Shown here piece after piece: positions 17,054-25,919 of a DNA stretch of 64,000 nt. This DNA is from an uncultured Bacteroidia bacterium (lineage in GTDB: Bacteria > Bacteroidota > Bacteroidia > Bacteroidales > ML635J-15). Made by a program: the position numbers and the translations under genes. Location: positions 372,001-436,000 of the forward strand of contig CADCCZ010000001.1 of assembly GCA_902800045.1 (NCBI GenBank), written 5' to 3'. The stretch's first letter is position 1, and each line of letters begins with the position of its first letter. The notes under the pieces were generated by a model. It did no database searches. It was not told the DNA's origin and saw only the letters and a program-made list of their open reading frames with translations.

Positions 17054-18409
17054 ATGAAAGAAAATAGAGGCAGTTTCTCTGGAAAATTAGGCGTGGTTGC
17101 TGTGGCAGCTGGTTCTGCTGTAGGACTTGGCAACATCTGGCGGTTCCCATACATAGCAGGCGAAAACGGCGGCGGCGCATTCCTTATAGTATATTTGATA
17201 TTTGTATTTCTAATAGGTGTGCCCGTGATGCTTTCCGAATTCGCAATAGGTCGCAGGGCTGGTTGCAATGCCTACGGAACTTTCAAGCGACTGTCGCCAA
17301 AAGGTGGTTGGTGGCTCGTGGGACTGATGGGGATTTTTGCTGCCGTGATGATTTTCTCGTTCTACGGAACTGTAGCCGGCTGGACTCTCGAATATGTGAA
17401 AAAATCCATCTGCAACGACTTTGCTGGCCAGGATGTTGCGGCATTGGCACAGACTTTTAGCGACTTTACATCACAGCCACTAATGCCGACTGTCTGGATG
17501 ATTATATTTGTCGCACTGACATCGCTGGTGATACTTTTCGGTGTGGAAAAGGGCATCGAGAAGGTCAGCAAGGTGCTTATGCCTATACTTCTTGTACTGA
17601 TAATCGCCATCTGCGTGCGTGCTGTCACTTTGCCAAATGCCTCGAAGGGCCTGGAGTTCCTGTTCAAACCCGACTGGAACAGCTTGACATTCAAGGGCGT
17701 GCTTATGGCACTCGGACAGGCAGCATTCTCGCTCAGCATAGGTATGGGAACGATGATAACCTACGGTTCGTACATAAGGAAGGATACACCGCTGGCTTCC
17801 ACGGCAATAGAGATTGCAACCTGCGATACGGTTGTGGCCTTGCTCGGCGCAATTATGGTTTTCCCGACCTTGGCTTTCCTCGGTGCAGAATCGGCTGGCG
17901 GACCGGGACTTGTATTTATTACCTTGCCTGCAATATTCCAGGCAATGCCGGGCGGATACATTTTTGCAATCCTATTCTTCCTTTTGCTCTCTGTAGCAGC
18001 TCTTACAAGCACAATCTCGCTTCTCGAAGTGCCTGTGGCATTCCTTGTCGATGAATTCAAGATGAGCCGAAAGAAGGCAACTTTGCTGTCATCGGCTGTG
18101 ATTATATTTTTAGGTGTGTTCTGTACATTATCGTTCGGTTTGCTGAGCGACTTTACGATTTTCGGCAAGACAATCTTCGATTTGTTCGATTACACCACCG
18201 CCAACATTATGCTTACATTCGGGGCATTGCTCATTGTGATTTATGTGGGATGGTTCTTCGGCAGGAAAAATTTCATCGAGGAGCTTACCGCCGGCGGAAA
18301 GGGCAATGTCAAGTTTGCAAAGTTCATTTCCATCTTGGTGAAATTTGTTGCCCCAGTGGGAATCGGTCTGGTGGCAATTGGGTCGCTGGTGATTGGGGGA
18401 ATTGTGTAG
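17054..18409 (+). CDS. Sodium-dependent transporter, NSS (SLC6/LeuT) family
   Basis: 451 residues, about 11-12 membrane segments, inner membrane. The first helix reads GSAVGLGNIWRFPYIAGENG, the unwound substrate and sodium site of LeuT-type transporters. Known bacterial members take up amino acids with sodium; bacterial 11-helix forms such as MhsT and Tyt1 are close in length. The substrate is unknown, but amino-acid uptake fits the fermentation genes nearby. It has its own canonical promoter and is followed by a REP-like element, with no clear intrinsic terminator. Confidence 0.93.
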   Translation: MKENRGSFSGKLGVVAVAAGSAVGLGNIWRFPYIAGENGGGAFLIVYLIFVFLIGVPVMLSEFAIGRRAGCNAYGTFKRLSPKGGWWLVGLMGIFAAVMIFSFYGTVAGWTLEYVKKSICNDFAGQDVAALAQTFSDFTSQPLMPTVWMIIFVALTSLVILFGVEKGIEKVSKVLMPILLVLIIAICVRAVTLPNASKGLEFLFKPDWNSLTFKGVLMALGQAAFSLSIGMGTMITYGSYIRKDTPLASTAIEIATCDTVVALLGAIMVFPTLAFLGAESAGGPGLVFITLPAIFQAMPGGYIFAILFFLLLSVAALTSTISLLEVPVAFLVDEFKMSRKKATLLSSAVIIFLGVFCTLSFGLLSDFTIFGKTIFDLFDYTTANIMLTFGALLIVIYVGWFFGRKNFIEELTAGGKGNVKFAKFISILVKFVAPVGIGLVAIGSLVIGGIV

Positions 18410-18423
18410 AATATTTTTGATAC

Positions 18424-18442
18424 GGCGCGCCGCGACGCCACA
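18424..18442. repeat. REP-like palindromic element, copy 1 (upstream of RAYT)
   Basis: GGCGCGCC palindrome followed by GCGACGCCACA. A near-identical copy (18 of 19 bases) lies inside the RAYT gene at 18781. Its GC content is far above the flanking DNA. Confidence 0.6.
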
Positions 18443-18476
18443 GGGTATTAGATATGAATTATTATAAAGATTTATT

Positions 18477-19046
18477 ATGCCCCAATTTCCCAAAAATATC
18501 CGAGCACAATGGCATAATTACAATGGAGGATTGTATTTTGTGACATTCTGCACAAAGAACAGGGAACATTATTTGGGAGAAATATCGGATGGCAAAATGA
18601 GTCTGACATATGTCGGGAAATTTGCAGATGAGCAATTCCAGAATGTTACAGAACATTATCCCTATGCAGAAATTCCATTATGGGTTGTGATGCCAGACCA
18701 CATTCATGCAATTGTGATAATTGACAATGATAAAATTCCATACGAACGACGGATTGTCGGTTTTGATTCTGTAGGGTCGCGGCGCGCCACGACGCCACAA
18801 GAACAAAACCAACAATCCAATATGTCACCACGGGAAATTGCAAATATGCAGGGATGGATGTCTGTTGTGATTGGTGGCATCAAATCATCCATTACAAAAT
18901 ATGCCAATTCCAATGCCATTCCCTTCGCTTGGCAATCCCGATTCTACGACCGCATTATCCGCGACACCGCCGAAATGAACAGCATTGCCGAATACATCGA
19001 AAACAATATCGCACAATGGGAATGCGATTCTGACGAAAAAATCTAA
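18477..19046 (+). CDS. REP-associated tyrosine transposase (RAYT, IS200/IS605 Y1 family)
   Basis: 189 residues. Starts with FPKNIRAQWHNYNGGLYFVT, then VMPDHIHAIVII, whose HxH is the metal-binding HUH motif, and GGIKSSITKYAN, whose Tyr is the likely nucleophile. The C-terminal FAWQSRFYDRIIRD and IAEYIENNIAQW blocks are typical of this group. RAYTs cut and join single-stranded DNA at short palindromic REP elements and are usually single-copy, not self-mobile. It is flanked upstream by a REP-like palindrome, and a second copy of that element is part of its own coding sequence (translated as VGSRRATTP). Confidence 0.92.
   Translation: MPQFPKNIRAQWHNYNGGLYFVTFCTKNREHYLGEISDGKMSLTYVGKFADEQFQNVTEHYPYAEIPLWVVMPDHIHAIVIIDNDKIPYERRIVGFDSVGSRRATTPQEQNQQSNMSPREIANMQGWMSVVIGGIKSSITKYANSNAIPFAWQSRFYDRIIRDTAEMNSIAEYIENNIAQWECDSDEKI
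18781..18799. repeat. REP-like palindromic element, copy 2 (inside the RAYT gene)
   Basis: GGCGCGCC followed by ACGACGCCACA, 18 of 19 bases identical to the copy at 18424. It lies in frame in the transposase between the HUH motif and the catalytic Tyr, in a stretch that looks like a flexible insert. Confidence 0.6.
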
Positions 19047-19075
19047 AATCATTAGCGCGTTTGCATAAAACATTT

Positions 19076-19083
19076 TATCTTTG
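19076..19083 (+). promoter_or_regulatory. -7 element for the yicC-gmk operon
   Basis: TATCTTTG, a perfect Bacteroidota -7 box, 25 bases before the YicC start codon. The nearest TTTG upstream is only 12 bases away, too close for a standard -33 box. Confidence 0.45.
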
Positions 19084-19108
19084 CATTTCGACAAAAAAGA
19101 TATTGCTG

Positions 19109-19987
19109 ATGATATACTCAATGACAGGATTCGGAAGGGAACTTCTGGAATACAACGGAAAAAAGATTACGATAGATATTAGAACCCTGAATTCTAAATC
19201 GGCGGACATTTCCACCCGTCTGCCTAACCAATACAAGGAAAAGGACATCGACATCCGCCGTATGCTTTCGCAAGGATTGCAGCGCGGAAAGATTGATTTT
19301 ACAATAACGGTTGAAAACGAGCAGAATGTGAATCCCATTAATTCCGCCGCCGTGATTGCCGCCTACAAGTCGTTTGCTGACGATTGCCGCAAAAACAATG
19401 TGCCGATTTCCGAAACAGACAATAGCCTGCTGTCGTCATTAATCCGTATGCCCGAACTTCAGCTGAACGGTAGCGACGAACTTACCGACGAGGAATGGGC
19501 TGCCGTTGAGTCGGCAATACAAAAGTCTATCGACCGTTGCTGCGAGTACCGCAAGGAGGAAGGCCGCATCCTCGAAAAGGATGTGCTGGCAAAAATCGAC
19601 TCCATACTGTCGCTTCTCGAACGCGTGCCGCAGTACGAAGCTGAACGCATCTCTGTTATCAAGGACAAAATCCGTCAGGCGCTCAACGAGTTGAATCTCA
19701 ACGATTCCAATAGCGAAAATCGCTACGAGCAGGAAATCATCTACTATCTTGAAAAACTCGACATCAACGAGGAGAAAGTCCGTCTGCGCAAGCACTGCGA
19801 GTATTTCATCGAGACGGCAAAGTCGGAAGATGCAGCTGGACGTAAGCTGGGATTCATCGCTCAGGAGATGGGACGCGAGATAAACACTCTTGGTTCGAAG
19901 GCTCATCACGCCGAAATGCAGAAGATAGTGGTAATGATGAAGGATGAGTTGGAAAAAATAAAGGAACAATCGCTAAATATTTTGTAA
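19109..19987 (+). CDS. YicC family endoribonuclease-like protein
   Basis: 292 residues from ATG 19109 (MIYSMTGFGRELLEYNGKKI); longer in-frame starts would run over the promoter. MTGFGR at the N-terminus, RTLNSKSADISTRLP, the long helical middle, and the C-terminal GFIAQEMGREINTLGSKA are hallmark strings of the YicC family (YicC_N plus DUF1732). Family members have been reported as RNases and as stress-linked proteins. Its stop overlaps the gmk start by one base (TAATG), the common yicC-gmk pair. Confidence 0.93.
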   Translation: MIYSMTGFGRELLEYNGKKITIDIRTLNSKSADISTRLPNQYKEKDIDIRRMLSQGLQRGKIDFTITVENEQNVNPINSAAVIAAYKSFADDCRKNNVPISETDNSLLSSLIRMPELQLNGSDELTDEEWAAVESAIQKSIDRCCEYRKEEGRILEKDVLAKIDSILSLLERVPQYEAERISVIKDKIRQALNELNLNDSNSENRYEQEIIYYLEKLDINEEKVRLRKHCEYFIETAKSEDAAGRKLGFIAQEMGREINTLGSKAHHAEMQKIVVMMKDELEKIKEQSLNIL

Positions 19988-20556
19988 TGAAGCCAAAAGT
20001 CGTAATATTTTCAGCACCGAGCGGTGCAGGCAAGACCACTGTTGTGAAACATTTGTTGGCTATGCCCGAGTTTAACATGAGTTTTTCAATTTCGGCTTGT
20101 TCGCGTAAGAAGCGTGAAGGCGAAGTCGATGGCAAGGACTATTATTTTCTTTCGGCTGACGAGTTCCGTAAGAAGATAGAGAACAACGATTTCCTTGAGT
20201 GGGAGGAGGTTTATGCCGACCATTTCTACGGTAGCCTCAAGTCGGAAGTCGACCGTCTTACTGCTGCCGGCAAGAATGTTGTTTTTGATGTTGATGTGAA
20301 GGGCGGACTGAACATTAAGAAATATTATGGCGAAAACGCTCTGGCCGTGTTCGTTATGCCACCATCAGTCGAAATTCTCGAGAAGCGTCTCCGTGACCGT
20401 TCCACCGACAGTGAGGAAGCCATCCGCACCCGTATCGACAAGGCCGTTTACGAACTTTCGTTTTCCGACAAGTTCGATGTCGTGCTGGTGAATGACAAAC
20501 TTGACGAGACCTTTGCCAAGGCTGAAAAACTGATTGGGGATTTCTTGAAGAAATAA
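19987..20556 (+). CDS. gmk: Guanylate kinase
   Basis: 189 residues, normal length. Phosphorylates GMP to GDP with ATP. P-loop SAPSGAGKTT at residues about 9-18, the GMP-binding SISACSRKKREGEVDGKDYY block (usually SxTTRxxRxGE; here SACSRKKREGE), and FLEWEEVYADHFYGS. Translationally coupled to yicC and ended by a strong terminator. Confidence 0.96.
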   Translation: MKPKVVIFSAPSGAGKTTVVKHLLAMPEFNMSFSISACSRKKREGEVDGKDYYFLSADEFRKKIENNDFLEWEEVYADHFYGSLKSEVDRLTAAGKNVVFDVDVKGGLNIKKYYGENALAVFVMPPSVEILEKRLRDRSTDSEEAIRTRIDKAVYELSFSDKFDVVLVNDKLDETFAKAEKLIGDFLKK

Positions 20557-20574
20557 ATTGTAGGTAAAAATATG

Positions 20575-20599
20575 AAAGCCCGTGAATGCGGGCTTTTTT
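20575..20599 (+). terminator. Intrinsic terminator after gmk
   Basis: AAAGCCCG, six-base loop, CGGGCTTT and a T run. Confidence 0.88.
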
Positions 20600-20646
20600 G
20601 TGACATCAGTTATATTTGTTTATTATTTATCGAAAACGTTTGACTT

Positions 20647-21321
20647 ATGAGAAAAATATCATTTCTGATTGCCATGATGCTTATTTCGGCAATGGTTTTT
20701 GCGCAGTCGACCAAGGTGTTGATTGAAACAACCAAGGGAAATATTACGGTAATGTTGTACGATGAAACTCCATTGCATCGCGACAATTTCATAAAGCTTG
20801 TCGAAAGCAATTTCTACGATAGCATATTGTTTCATCGAGTGATAAAGGACTTTATGATTCAGGCGGGTGATCCGACATCCAAGAATGCTGCGCCTGATGT
20901 GCTTTTAGGCGATGCAGATACCGACTACACCATTCCAGCCGAGTTTGTATATCCAAAATATTTCCACAAGAAGGGTGCACTTGCCGCTGCGCGTACCAGT
21001 GATGACGAAAATCCAGAGCGTAGGAGTTCTGGCTCTCAGTTCTATATTGTTCAGGGAAGAACTTTTACCGATGAAAAACTCGACAAGTACGAGGCGCGTT
21101 TGGGAATAAAGATGCCTGCCGAAATTCGTGAATACTACAAAACTATTGGTGGAACTCCTCATCTCGATACCCAATATACTGTATTTGGTGAAGTTTTGGA
21201 TGGTATGGATGTCGTAAACGAGATTGCCGCAGTAGAAACAAACAAGGACGACCGCCCTATAGTTGATGTTAGGATTCTGAAGATGAAGATTATCAAATCC
21301 GATTCGGAGATAGGTCAGTAG
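20647..21321 (+). CDS. Exported cyclophilin-type peptidyl-prolyl isomerase, copy 1
   Basis: 224 residues with signal peptide MRKISFLIAMMLISAMVFAQ. The cyclophilin core is clear: LFHRVIKDFMIQAGDPTSK, GALAAARTSDDENPERRSSG and SQFYIVQGRTF. Arg of FHRVIKDF and the GSQFYI block are the usual active-site parts. Catalyses proline isomerisation during folding of exported proteins. It carries a 30-40 residue insert between the QFYIVQG block and TVFGEVLDGMDVV, as is common in Bacteroidota. A tandem paralogue follows at 21466. The -7-like box TATATTTG is at 20611-20618. Confidence 0.93.
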   Translation: MRKISFLIAMMLISAMVFAQSTKVLIETTKGNITVMLYDETPLHRDNFIKLVESNFYDSILFHRVIKDFMIQAGDPTSKNAAPDVLLGDADTDYTIPAEFVYPKYFHKKGALAAARTSDDENPERRSSGSQFYIVQGRTFTDEKLDKYEARLGIKMPAEIREYYKTIGGTPHLDTQYTVFGEVLDGMDVVNEIAAVETNKDDRPIVDVRILKMKIIKSDSEIGQ

Positions 21322-21404
21322 GGTGGAATGAAAATATGAGATTATAGATTTTCCTGATCATTACAGATTGCTGATTGCTTTGGCTCACCATTTGCAATAC
21401 CATT

Positions 21405-21435
21405 TTTGTGCTGTCTGTCAAAATTATTATCTTTG
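21405..21435 (+). promoter_or_regulatory. Bacteroidota promoter for the second cyclophilin gene
   Basis: TTTG at 21405-21408, 19 bases, TATCTTTG at 21428-21435, followed by the ATG after 30 bases. It gives the second copy, and probably the two fusion genes behind it, expression independent of the first copy. Confidence 0.65.
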
Positions 21436-21465
21436 CAGATTATTAGTAACGAAAATTATTGACTT

Positions 21466-22227
21466 ATGAGAAAAATATCATTTCTGATTGCTTTGATGCT
21501 GACGTCGGCAATGGCTTTTTCGCAGTCAACCAAGGTGTTGATTGAGACAACAAAGGGAAATATTACCGTTGTGCTATACGATGATACCCCATTGCATCGC
21601 GACAACTTTGTGAAACTCGCCGAAAGCGGTTTCTACGAAGGATTGTTGTTCCACCGCGTGATAAAGAACTTTATGATTCAGGGCGGTGACCCAATGTCGA
21701 AAGATGCGGCTCCGAATGCTCGTCTTGGCAATGGCGACCCGGGCTACACAATTCCTGCAGAAATCGTATATCCTAAGCATTTCCATAAGAAAGGAGCTCT
21801 TGCAGCTGCCCGTACCGGCGACAATGTAAATCCCGAACGCAGAAGTTCTGGTTCGCAGTTCTACATTGTTCAGGGACAGCCGTATACCGATATGAAACTC
21901 GACCAGTATGAGAAGGCTTTGGGAAGAACTTTTACAACAAAGGAACGCGATGCCTATGCTACTATAGGAGGTACTCCACATCTCGACAACCAGTATACTG
22001 TATTCGGCGAAGTCGTTGAAGGACTTGGTGTTGTCGATAAGATAGCAGCTGTTGAGACTGGTGTTGCCGATCGTCCTGTGGAAGATGTGAAGATTATAAA
22101 GATGACGGTTCTCAAGGAAGAAGCCAACGAAAAGAAACCGGAGGCAACTGCCCAGAATGATAAAAGTGACAAAAAGCCAGAGAAAACAAAAAAAGCCAAG
22201 AAAACTAAAGATTCAAAGAAGAAATAA
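21466..22227 (+). CDS. Exported cyclophilin-type peptidyl-prolyl isomerase, copy 2 with Lys-rich tail
   Basis: 253 residues, signal peptide MRKISFLIALMLTSAMAFSQ nearly the same as in copy 1. Core motifs LFHRVIKNFMIQGGDPMSK, GALAAARTGDNVNPERRSSG and SQFYIVQGQPY. It differs from copy 1 by a C-terminal tail of about 35 residues that is almost all Lys, Glu, Asp, Ala, Pro and Thr, probably a flexible, charged extension. Tandem duplication with copy 1, clearly older than recent because the bodies differ at many positions. Its stop overlaps the start of the ketosynthase fusion gene (TAATG), so the two are coupled. Confidence 0.93.
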   Translation: MRKISFLIALMLTSAMAFSQSTKVLIETTKGNITVVLYDDTPLHRDNFVKLAESGFYEGLLFHRVIKNFMIQGGDPMSKDAAPNARLGNGDPGYTIPAEIVYPKHFHKKGALAAARTGDNVNPERRSSGSQFYIVQGQPYTDMKLDQYEKALGRTFTTKERDAYATIGGTPHLDNQYTVFGEVVEGLGVVDKIAAVETGVADRPVEDVKIIKMTVLKEEANEKKPEATAQNDKSDKKPEKTKKAKKTKDSKKK

Positions 22228-24086
22228 TGGCTGAAAGTTTCATATTTTCCGGAACTGGCTTTGTGCTTGGTAAGTACGAAGTTACAAATGGCGACATATT
22301 GAAGTACATCCGTCTTGGTTATCTCGACGGCTTTAACGAGTCACGTGCTGCGAAGTCTGATAATTTCGCTGCATACAAGGCAAAGAATCCCGAGGCAACG
22401 GCTTTCGACTATATGGCCGAGGCAAAGATGGGCTTCAAGACGCGCTACCATGTGGTGCCGTTTCCACCGGCTGCTTCGCAGTACAAGAATGCCGATGATA
22501 CAATTACTTTGTGCGTAGGCGCAGTGGAGAAGGCTCTTGCTAAAAGCGGACTTTCGGGCAACGACATTGATGCTTGGTTTGTAGGAACGGCAACTGCTCC
22601 ACAGAAGGCTCCAGGAATTGCCGAGTTCGTGAAGTCCTACTTCAGCTCCGAGGAAAAACAGTCGCCGTCGTTCTCGCTCACATCGGCCTGCGTTGGCTTC
22701 AATTCAAACATTGAGGCTGCGTTGGCTTATTTCAATGCACATTCCGATGCAAAACATATAGTTGTTGCACATTCCGAGGTAATGTCGGAGCTTTTGCTCG
22801 AGGAACGCGACTTTGTACCTTTTACGACTTTTGGCGATTCTGCTGCGGCTGTGGTGATTAGCAGGGTAGAGACCGAAGAAAAATGCGGCATAGTTGCCGT
22901 TCGCAATAACGAGGACATTGCAATGCTCGATTTCCTTGGCGCCGACCATTTGGGCAACCTTTTTATGGAGCCACGTATGGTGAAAAGCCGTGCAGTGCCG
23001 AATATTACATTTACAGCACAAAAACTGCTTGAGCAGTGCGGCTGGACAATTGACGATCTAGCAATATTTATTCCTCACCAGACAGGAAATGCAATCGTAC
23101 ATTCTGTAGCACAAAACCTTGGTATCGACAAGTCGATGGTTTATCAGGATGTGCAGATAAATTGCGGAAACCTTTCAGGTGCTTCTATTCCTGCTTGTTT
23201 CGATGTGCTTATGTCGGAAGGTAGGCTTAAGCCGAACGACAAGGTTCTGACGGCAGTGGCTGGACTTGGCGGTGAATTTGGCGGTTTTGCATACATAATG
23301 CCACCACGCGAATTCAAATTTTCGCCATCGCGCGAGTTGGAAGGCAGAACGCTGATGCTTACGGGTGCTTCTGGTGGCATAGGTCGCGAAATTGCACTTT
23401 CGGCAGCTCGCAAAGGTGCGGAACTTATATTGTTATACAATTCCAATGTAGCGGTAATCAACAGCTTGAAAGAAAAAATCTCTGCCGAATGCAATGTGCC
23501 AGTTTCGATTGAAAAGGTCGATTTGTCCGACAAGTCGCAGGTCGATGCATTAGTGTCACGCATTGCCGAAAAGTATGGTAAAGTTGATTATTTGATTAAT
23601 ACACATGCTGTTACTGGCGGACTTGCTCGTGCTACGAAGGTTGAAATTTCCGAATTTGAGGATGTCGCTCGCATAAATTACGAGTCTATTAGGTATTTGT
23701 GCGAAAAGATGTCGGATTATGTGCGCCGTGCTGTGCTGATAACTGGTTCGGTTGGCGAGGATGCCCAGTTTGCTGGTTCTGCACCCTATGTCGTGTCGAA
23801 GCGTGCTTTGCGCGGATTTGCCCGTTCGTATGCAGGAAAGGTTTACGAAAATGGTGTCAAGTGCATATATTATCTGCCGGGACTTATCGGTGCAGGTATG
23901 GTGTCGAAACTCGATGAATCGCAGATTCAGGCTTCGATGATGGCTGTAAACCAGAAGGTTCTGACAAATGTGGATGAGATTGCCGAAAGGATGGTGCTGT
24001 CGGTATGCCGAATAAAGGTCTCCGATGTCCGCATTTCGTTCGAGGAAAAGCTTATGGTGATAAAGGATGTTTACCTAAACTACTGA
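22227..24086 (+). CDS. Fusion protein: ketoacyl-ACP synthase III (FabH-like) plus short-chain dehydrogenase (FabG-like)
   Basis: 619 residues. Residues about 1-365 are a KAS III domain: opening FSGTGFVLGKYEVTNGDI, nucleophile Cys in LTSACVGFNSN, then IPHQTGNA (His) and NCGNLSGASIP (Asn), so the Cys-His-Asn triad is complete. Residues about 372-619 are an SDR: LTGASGGIGREIALSA for the cofactor, Ser in LITGSVGED, and Tyr-x3-Lys in PYVVSKRALRGF. One chain could therefore condense an acyl-CoA with a malonyl-ACP and reduce the 3-keto product. No signal peptide. A paralogue of the same design follows 4 bases later. I do not recognise a named pathway. Confidence 0.85.
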   Translation: MAESFIFSGTGFVLGKYEVTNGDILKYIRLGYLDGFNESRAAKSDNFAAYKAKNPEATAFDYMAEAKMGFKTRYHVVPFPPAASQYKNADDTITLCVGAVEKALAKSGLSGNDIDAWFVGTATAPQKAPGIAEFVKSYFSSEEKQSPSFSLTSACVGFNSNIEAALAYFNAHSDAKHIVVAHSEVMSELLLEERDFVPFTTFGDSAAAVVISRVETEEKCGIVAVRNNEDIAMLDFLGADHLGNLFMEPRMVKSRAVPNITFTAQKLLEQCGWTIDDLAIFIPHQTGNAIVHSVAQNLGIDKSMVYQDVQINCGNLSGASIPACFDVLMSEGRLKPNDKVLTAVAGLGGEFGGFAYIMPPREFKFSPSRELEGRTLMLTGASGGIGREIALSAARKGAELILLYNSNVAVINSLKEKISAECNVPVSIEKVDLSDKSQVDALVSRIAEKYGKVDYLINTHAVTGGLARATKVEISEFEDVARINYESIRYLCEKMSDYVRRAVLITGSVGEDAQFAGSAPYVVSKRALRGFARSYAGKVYENGVKCIYYLPGLIGAGMVSKLDESQIQASMMAVNQKVLTNVDEIAERMVLSVCRIKVSDVRISFEEKLMVIKDVYLNY

Positions 24087-24090
24087 TTGA

Positions 24091-25908
24091 ATGATGTTTG
24101 AAAACTACATATTTTCCGGATTCGGATATTCTGCTGGCAAGTTTACAATTACCAACAACGACATTTACGATGCCCTGAAGAAAGGCTACTTTGAGGGATT
24201 TGCAGAGGATAAGATTAGCGGAAGCGCAAAATTCGAGAAATATCGCGAAACTCATCCCGATGATACGCCTTTCGACTATTTTGCCGGTAACATTATGGGC
24301 TTTTACGAGCGTCATTATGTGCGTCCGTTTCCACCACGCGTGAACCGTATGCAGGTCGAGTCGTCGTTGGAACTGGCGGTAAAGGCTGTAAAAAACGCCA
24401 TGCTCGATGCCAAAGTGCAGGCCGGCGATATTGACGCTTGGTTTGTTAGCACGGTTTCTCCGCATCAGCAGGCACCGGGAATCGCAGGTTCGGTAAAGTC
24501 GTTCTTTGTCGATGCAAAGAACTATACGCCAGCATTTTCGCTTATGTCGGGCTGCGCTGGTTTCAACCAGAACTTGCAGAAGTGCATCGAATATTTCCGT
24601 TTGCATAAGGAGGCTAAGTATGCAGTTGTAGCTCACACCGAGACAATGTCATCGTTCCTGAACAAGCGCACGAAGTTTGTGCCGTTTGTAACTTTTGGCG
24701 ATGCTGCTGCTGCTGTGATTGTCGAGCGGGTGCAGGCAGATGAGAAATTCGGAATCCTGTCCATTTGCAACTATCAGGACTTGAAAATGCTTGACTATGT
24801 GGGTGTTGATGACGACTGGAATCTCTATATGGACGACTCTGTTATCAAGGACAGGGCTTGCGTGAACATTCCGAAGGCTTCGCGCGAATGTCTGTCGGAA
24901 GCGGGGTGGGGAATTGGTGATGTCGATATTTTTGTTCCGCATCAGACTGGCAATGTCATTGTAAAACAAGCGGCCACCGAACTTAACTTCCCGATGGACA
25001 AGGTTTTCCTGAAGGCTCAGAATCTTTACGGGAATGTTTCTGGCTCGACAGTTCCGCTCGGACTTGCAATGCTCGCCGAAGAAGGAAAGATGTACGACGG
25101 ACAGAAAATCTTGAGTGCAACAGCCGGCGTGGGCGGAAATTATGGAGGATTTGCATATTTGCACCGTAAGATTAATGCCGAAAAATCCAATTATTTGCTT
25201 CATAATGACGAACTTGCAGGTAAGAATGTGCTTGTACTTGGCGCTTCTGGCAAATTGGGAACAGAGGTTAGCAAGGAGCTGGCTTCGCGTGGTGCAAATC
25301 TCTGGTTGCAAGGCAATTCTAATACAGAAAGTTTGAATAATATACCGAAAGCGCAAATTCTGAAATGCAATTTGGGCGACAAGGCTTCGGTGCGTGGTTT
25401 TATCGATGAGGTTAACTCGTTGGATGTCAGGTTCGACTATCTTGTAAACCTTGCCGAAAGCACTGCCGAAAATTGCATGGATGTGAACTTATACGCGCCC
25501 ATTGAGATTATAAATGGTATTGTGGAGAAAATTTCACGAGGTATTATTGCCGTAGGAAATGGGGCGGAGGACTTGAATTTTGACGAGAATTACAATGCGT
25601 GGGCATCGTCTAAACGTGCGTTCCACGGCTATCTGGCATCGGCAAGCGGCGAATTTTCGAAGTATGGCATAAGGACTGTTTATCTGCATTTGGGCTTTAT
25701 GGACGATGGTCTTGTTTCGCAGCTTCCGGAAAAGTCTGTGTTCAAGTTTATGGTGAAGTCGCGACAGGAAAATCTTGTGAATTTGGATGTAGCTGCCGAA
25801 ACGATTGTAAATGCGCTTTACATTCCGCGTCAGCTTGGCGTGAACTATTCATACGAAAATTTGATGCTTGTAGGCAGGTTGGGGTACGATGAGAATAAGG
25901 TGGACTAA
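24091..25908 (+). CDS. Fusion protein: KAS III plus degenerate short-chain dehydrogenase, paralogue
   Basis: 605 residues, collinear with the protein before it. The KAS III half keeps the triad: Cys in LMSGCAGFNQN, His in VPHQTGNV, Asn in LYGNVSGSTVP. The SDR half keeps the glycine loop (VLGASGKLGTEVS) but has lost the catalytic residues: where the neighbour has LITGSVGED this one has IAVGNGAED (Ser to Asn), and where the neighbour has PYVVSK this one has AWASSK (Tyr to Trp, Lys kept). The reductase half is thus probably inactive and structural or regulatory. The two proteins may work as a heterodimer, as other ketosynthase pairs do. Starts are ATGATG; I take the first. Confidence 0.83.
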   Translation: MMFENYIFSGFGYSAGKFTITNNDIYDALKKGYFEGFAEDKISGSAKFEKYRETHPDDTPFDYFAGNIMGFYERHYVRPFPPRVNRMQVESSLELAVKAVKNAMLDAKVQAGDIDAWFVSTVSPHQQAPGIAGSVKSFFVDAKNYTPAFSLMSGCAGFNQNLQKCIEYFRLHKEAKYAVVAHTETMSSFLNKRTKFVPFVTFGDAAAAVIVERVQADEKFGILSICNYQDLKMLDYVGVDDDWNLYMDDSVIKDRACVNIPKASRECLSEAGWGIGDVDIFVPHQTGNVIVKQAATELNFPMDKVFLKAQNLYGNVSGSTVPLGLAMLAEEGKMYDGQKILSATAGVGGNYGGFAYLHRKINAEKSNYLLHNDELAGKNVLVLGASGKLGTEVSKELASRGANLWLQGNSNTESLNNIPKAQILKCNLGDKASVRGFIDEVNSLDVRFDYLVNLAESTAENCMDVNLYAPIEIINGIVEKISRGIIAVGNGAEDLNFDENYNAWASSKRAFHGYLASASGEFSKYGIRTVYLHLGFMDDGLVSQLPEKSVFKFMVKSRQENLVNLDVAAETIVNALYIPRQLGVNYSYENLMLVGRLGYDENKVD

Positions 25909-25919
25909 AAATTTCAGTT

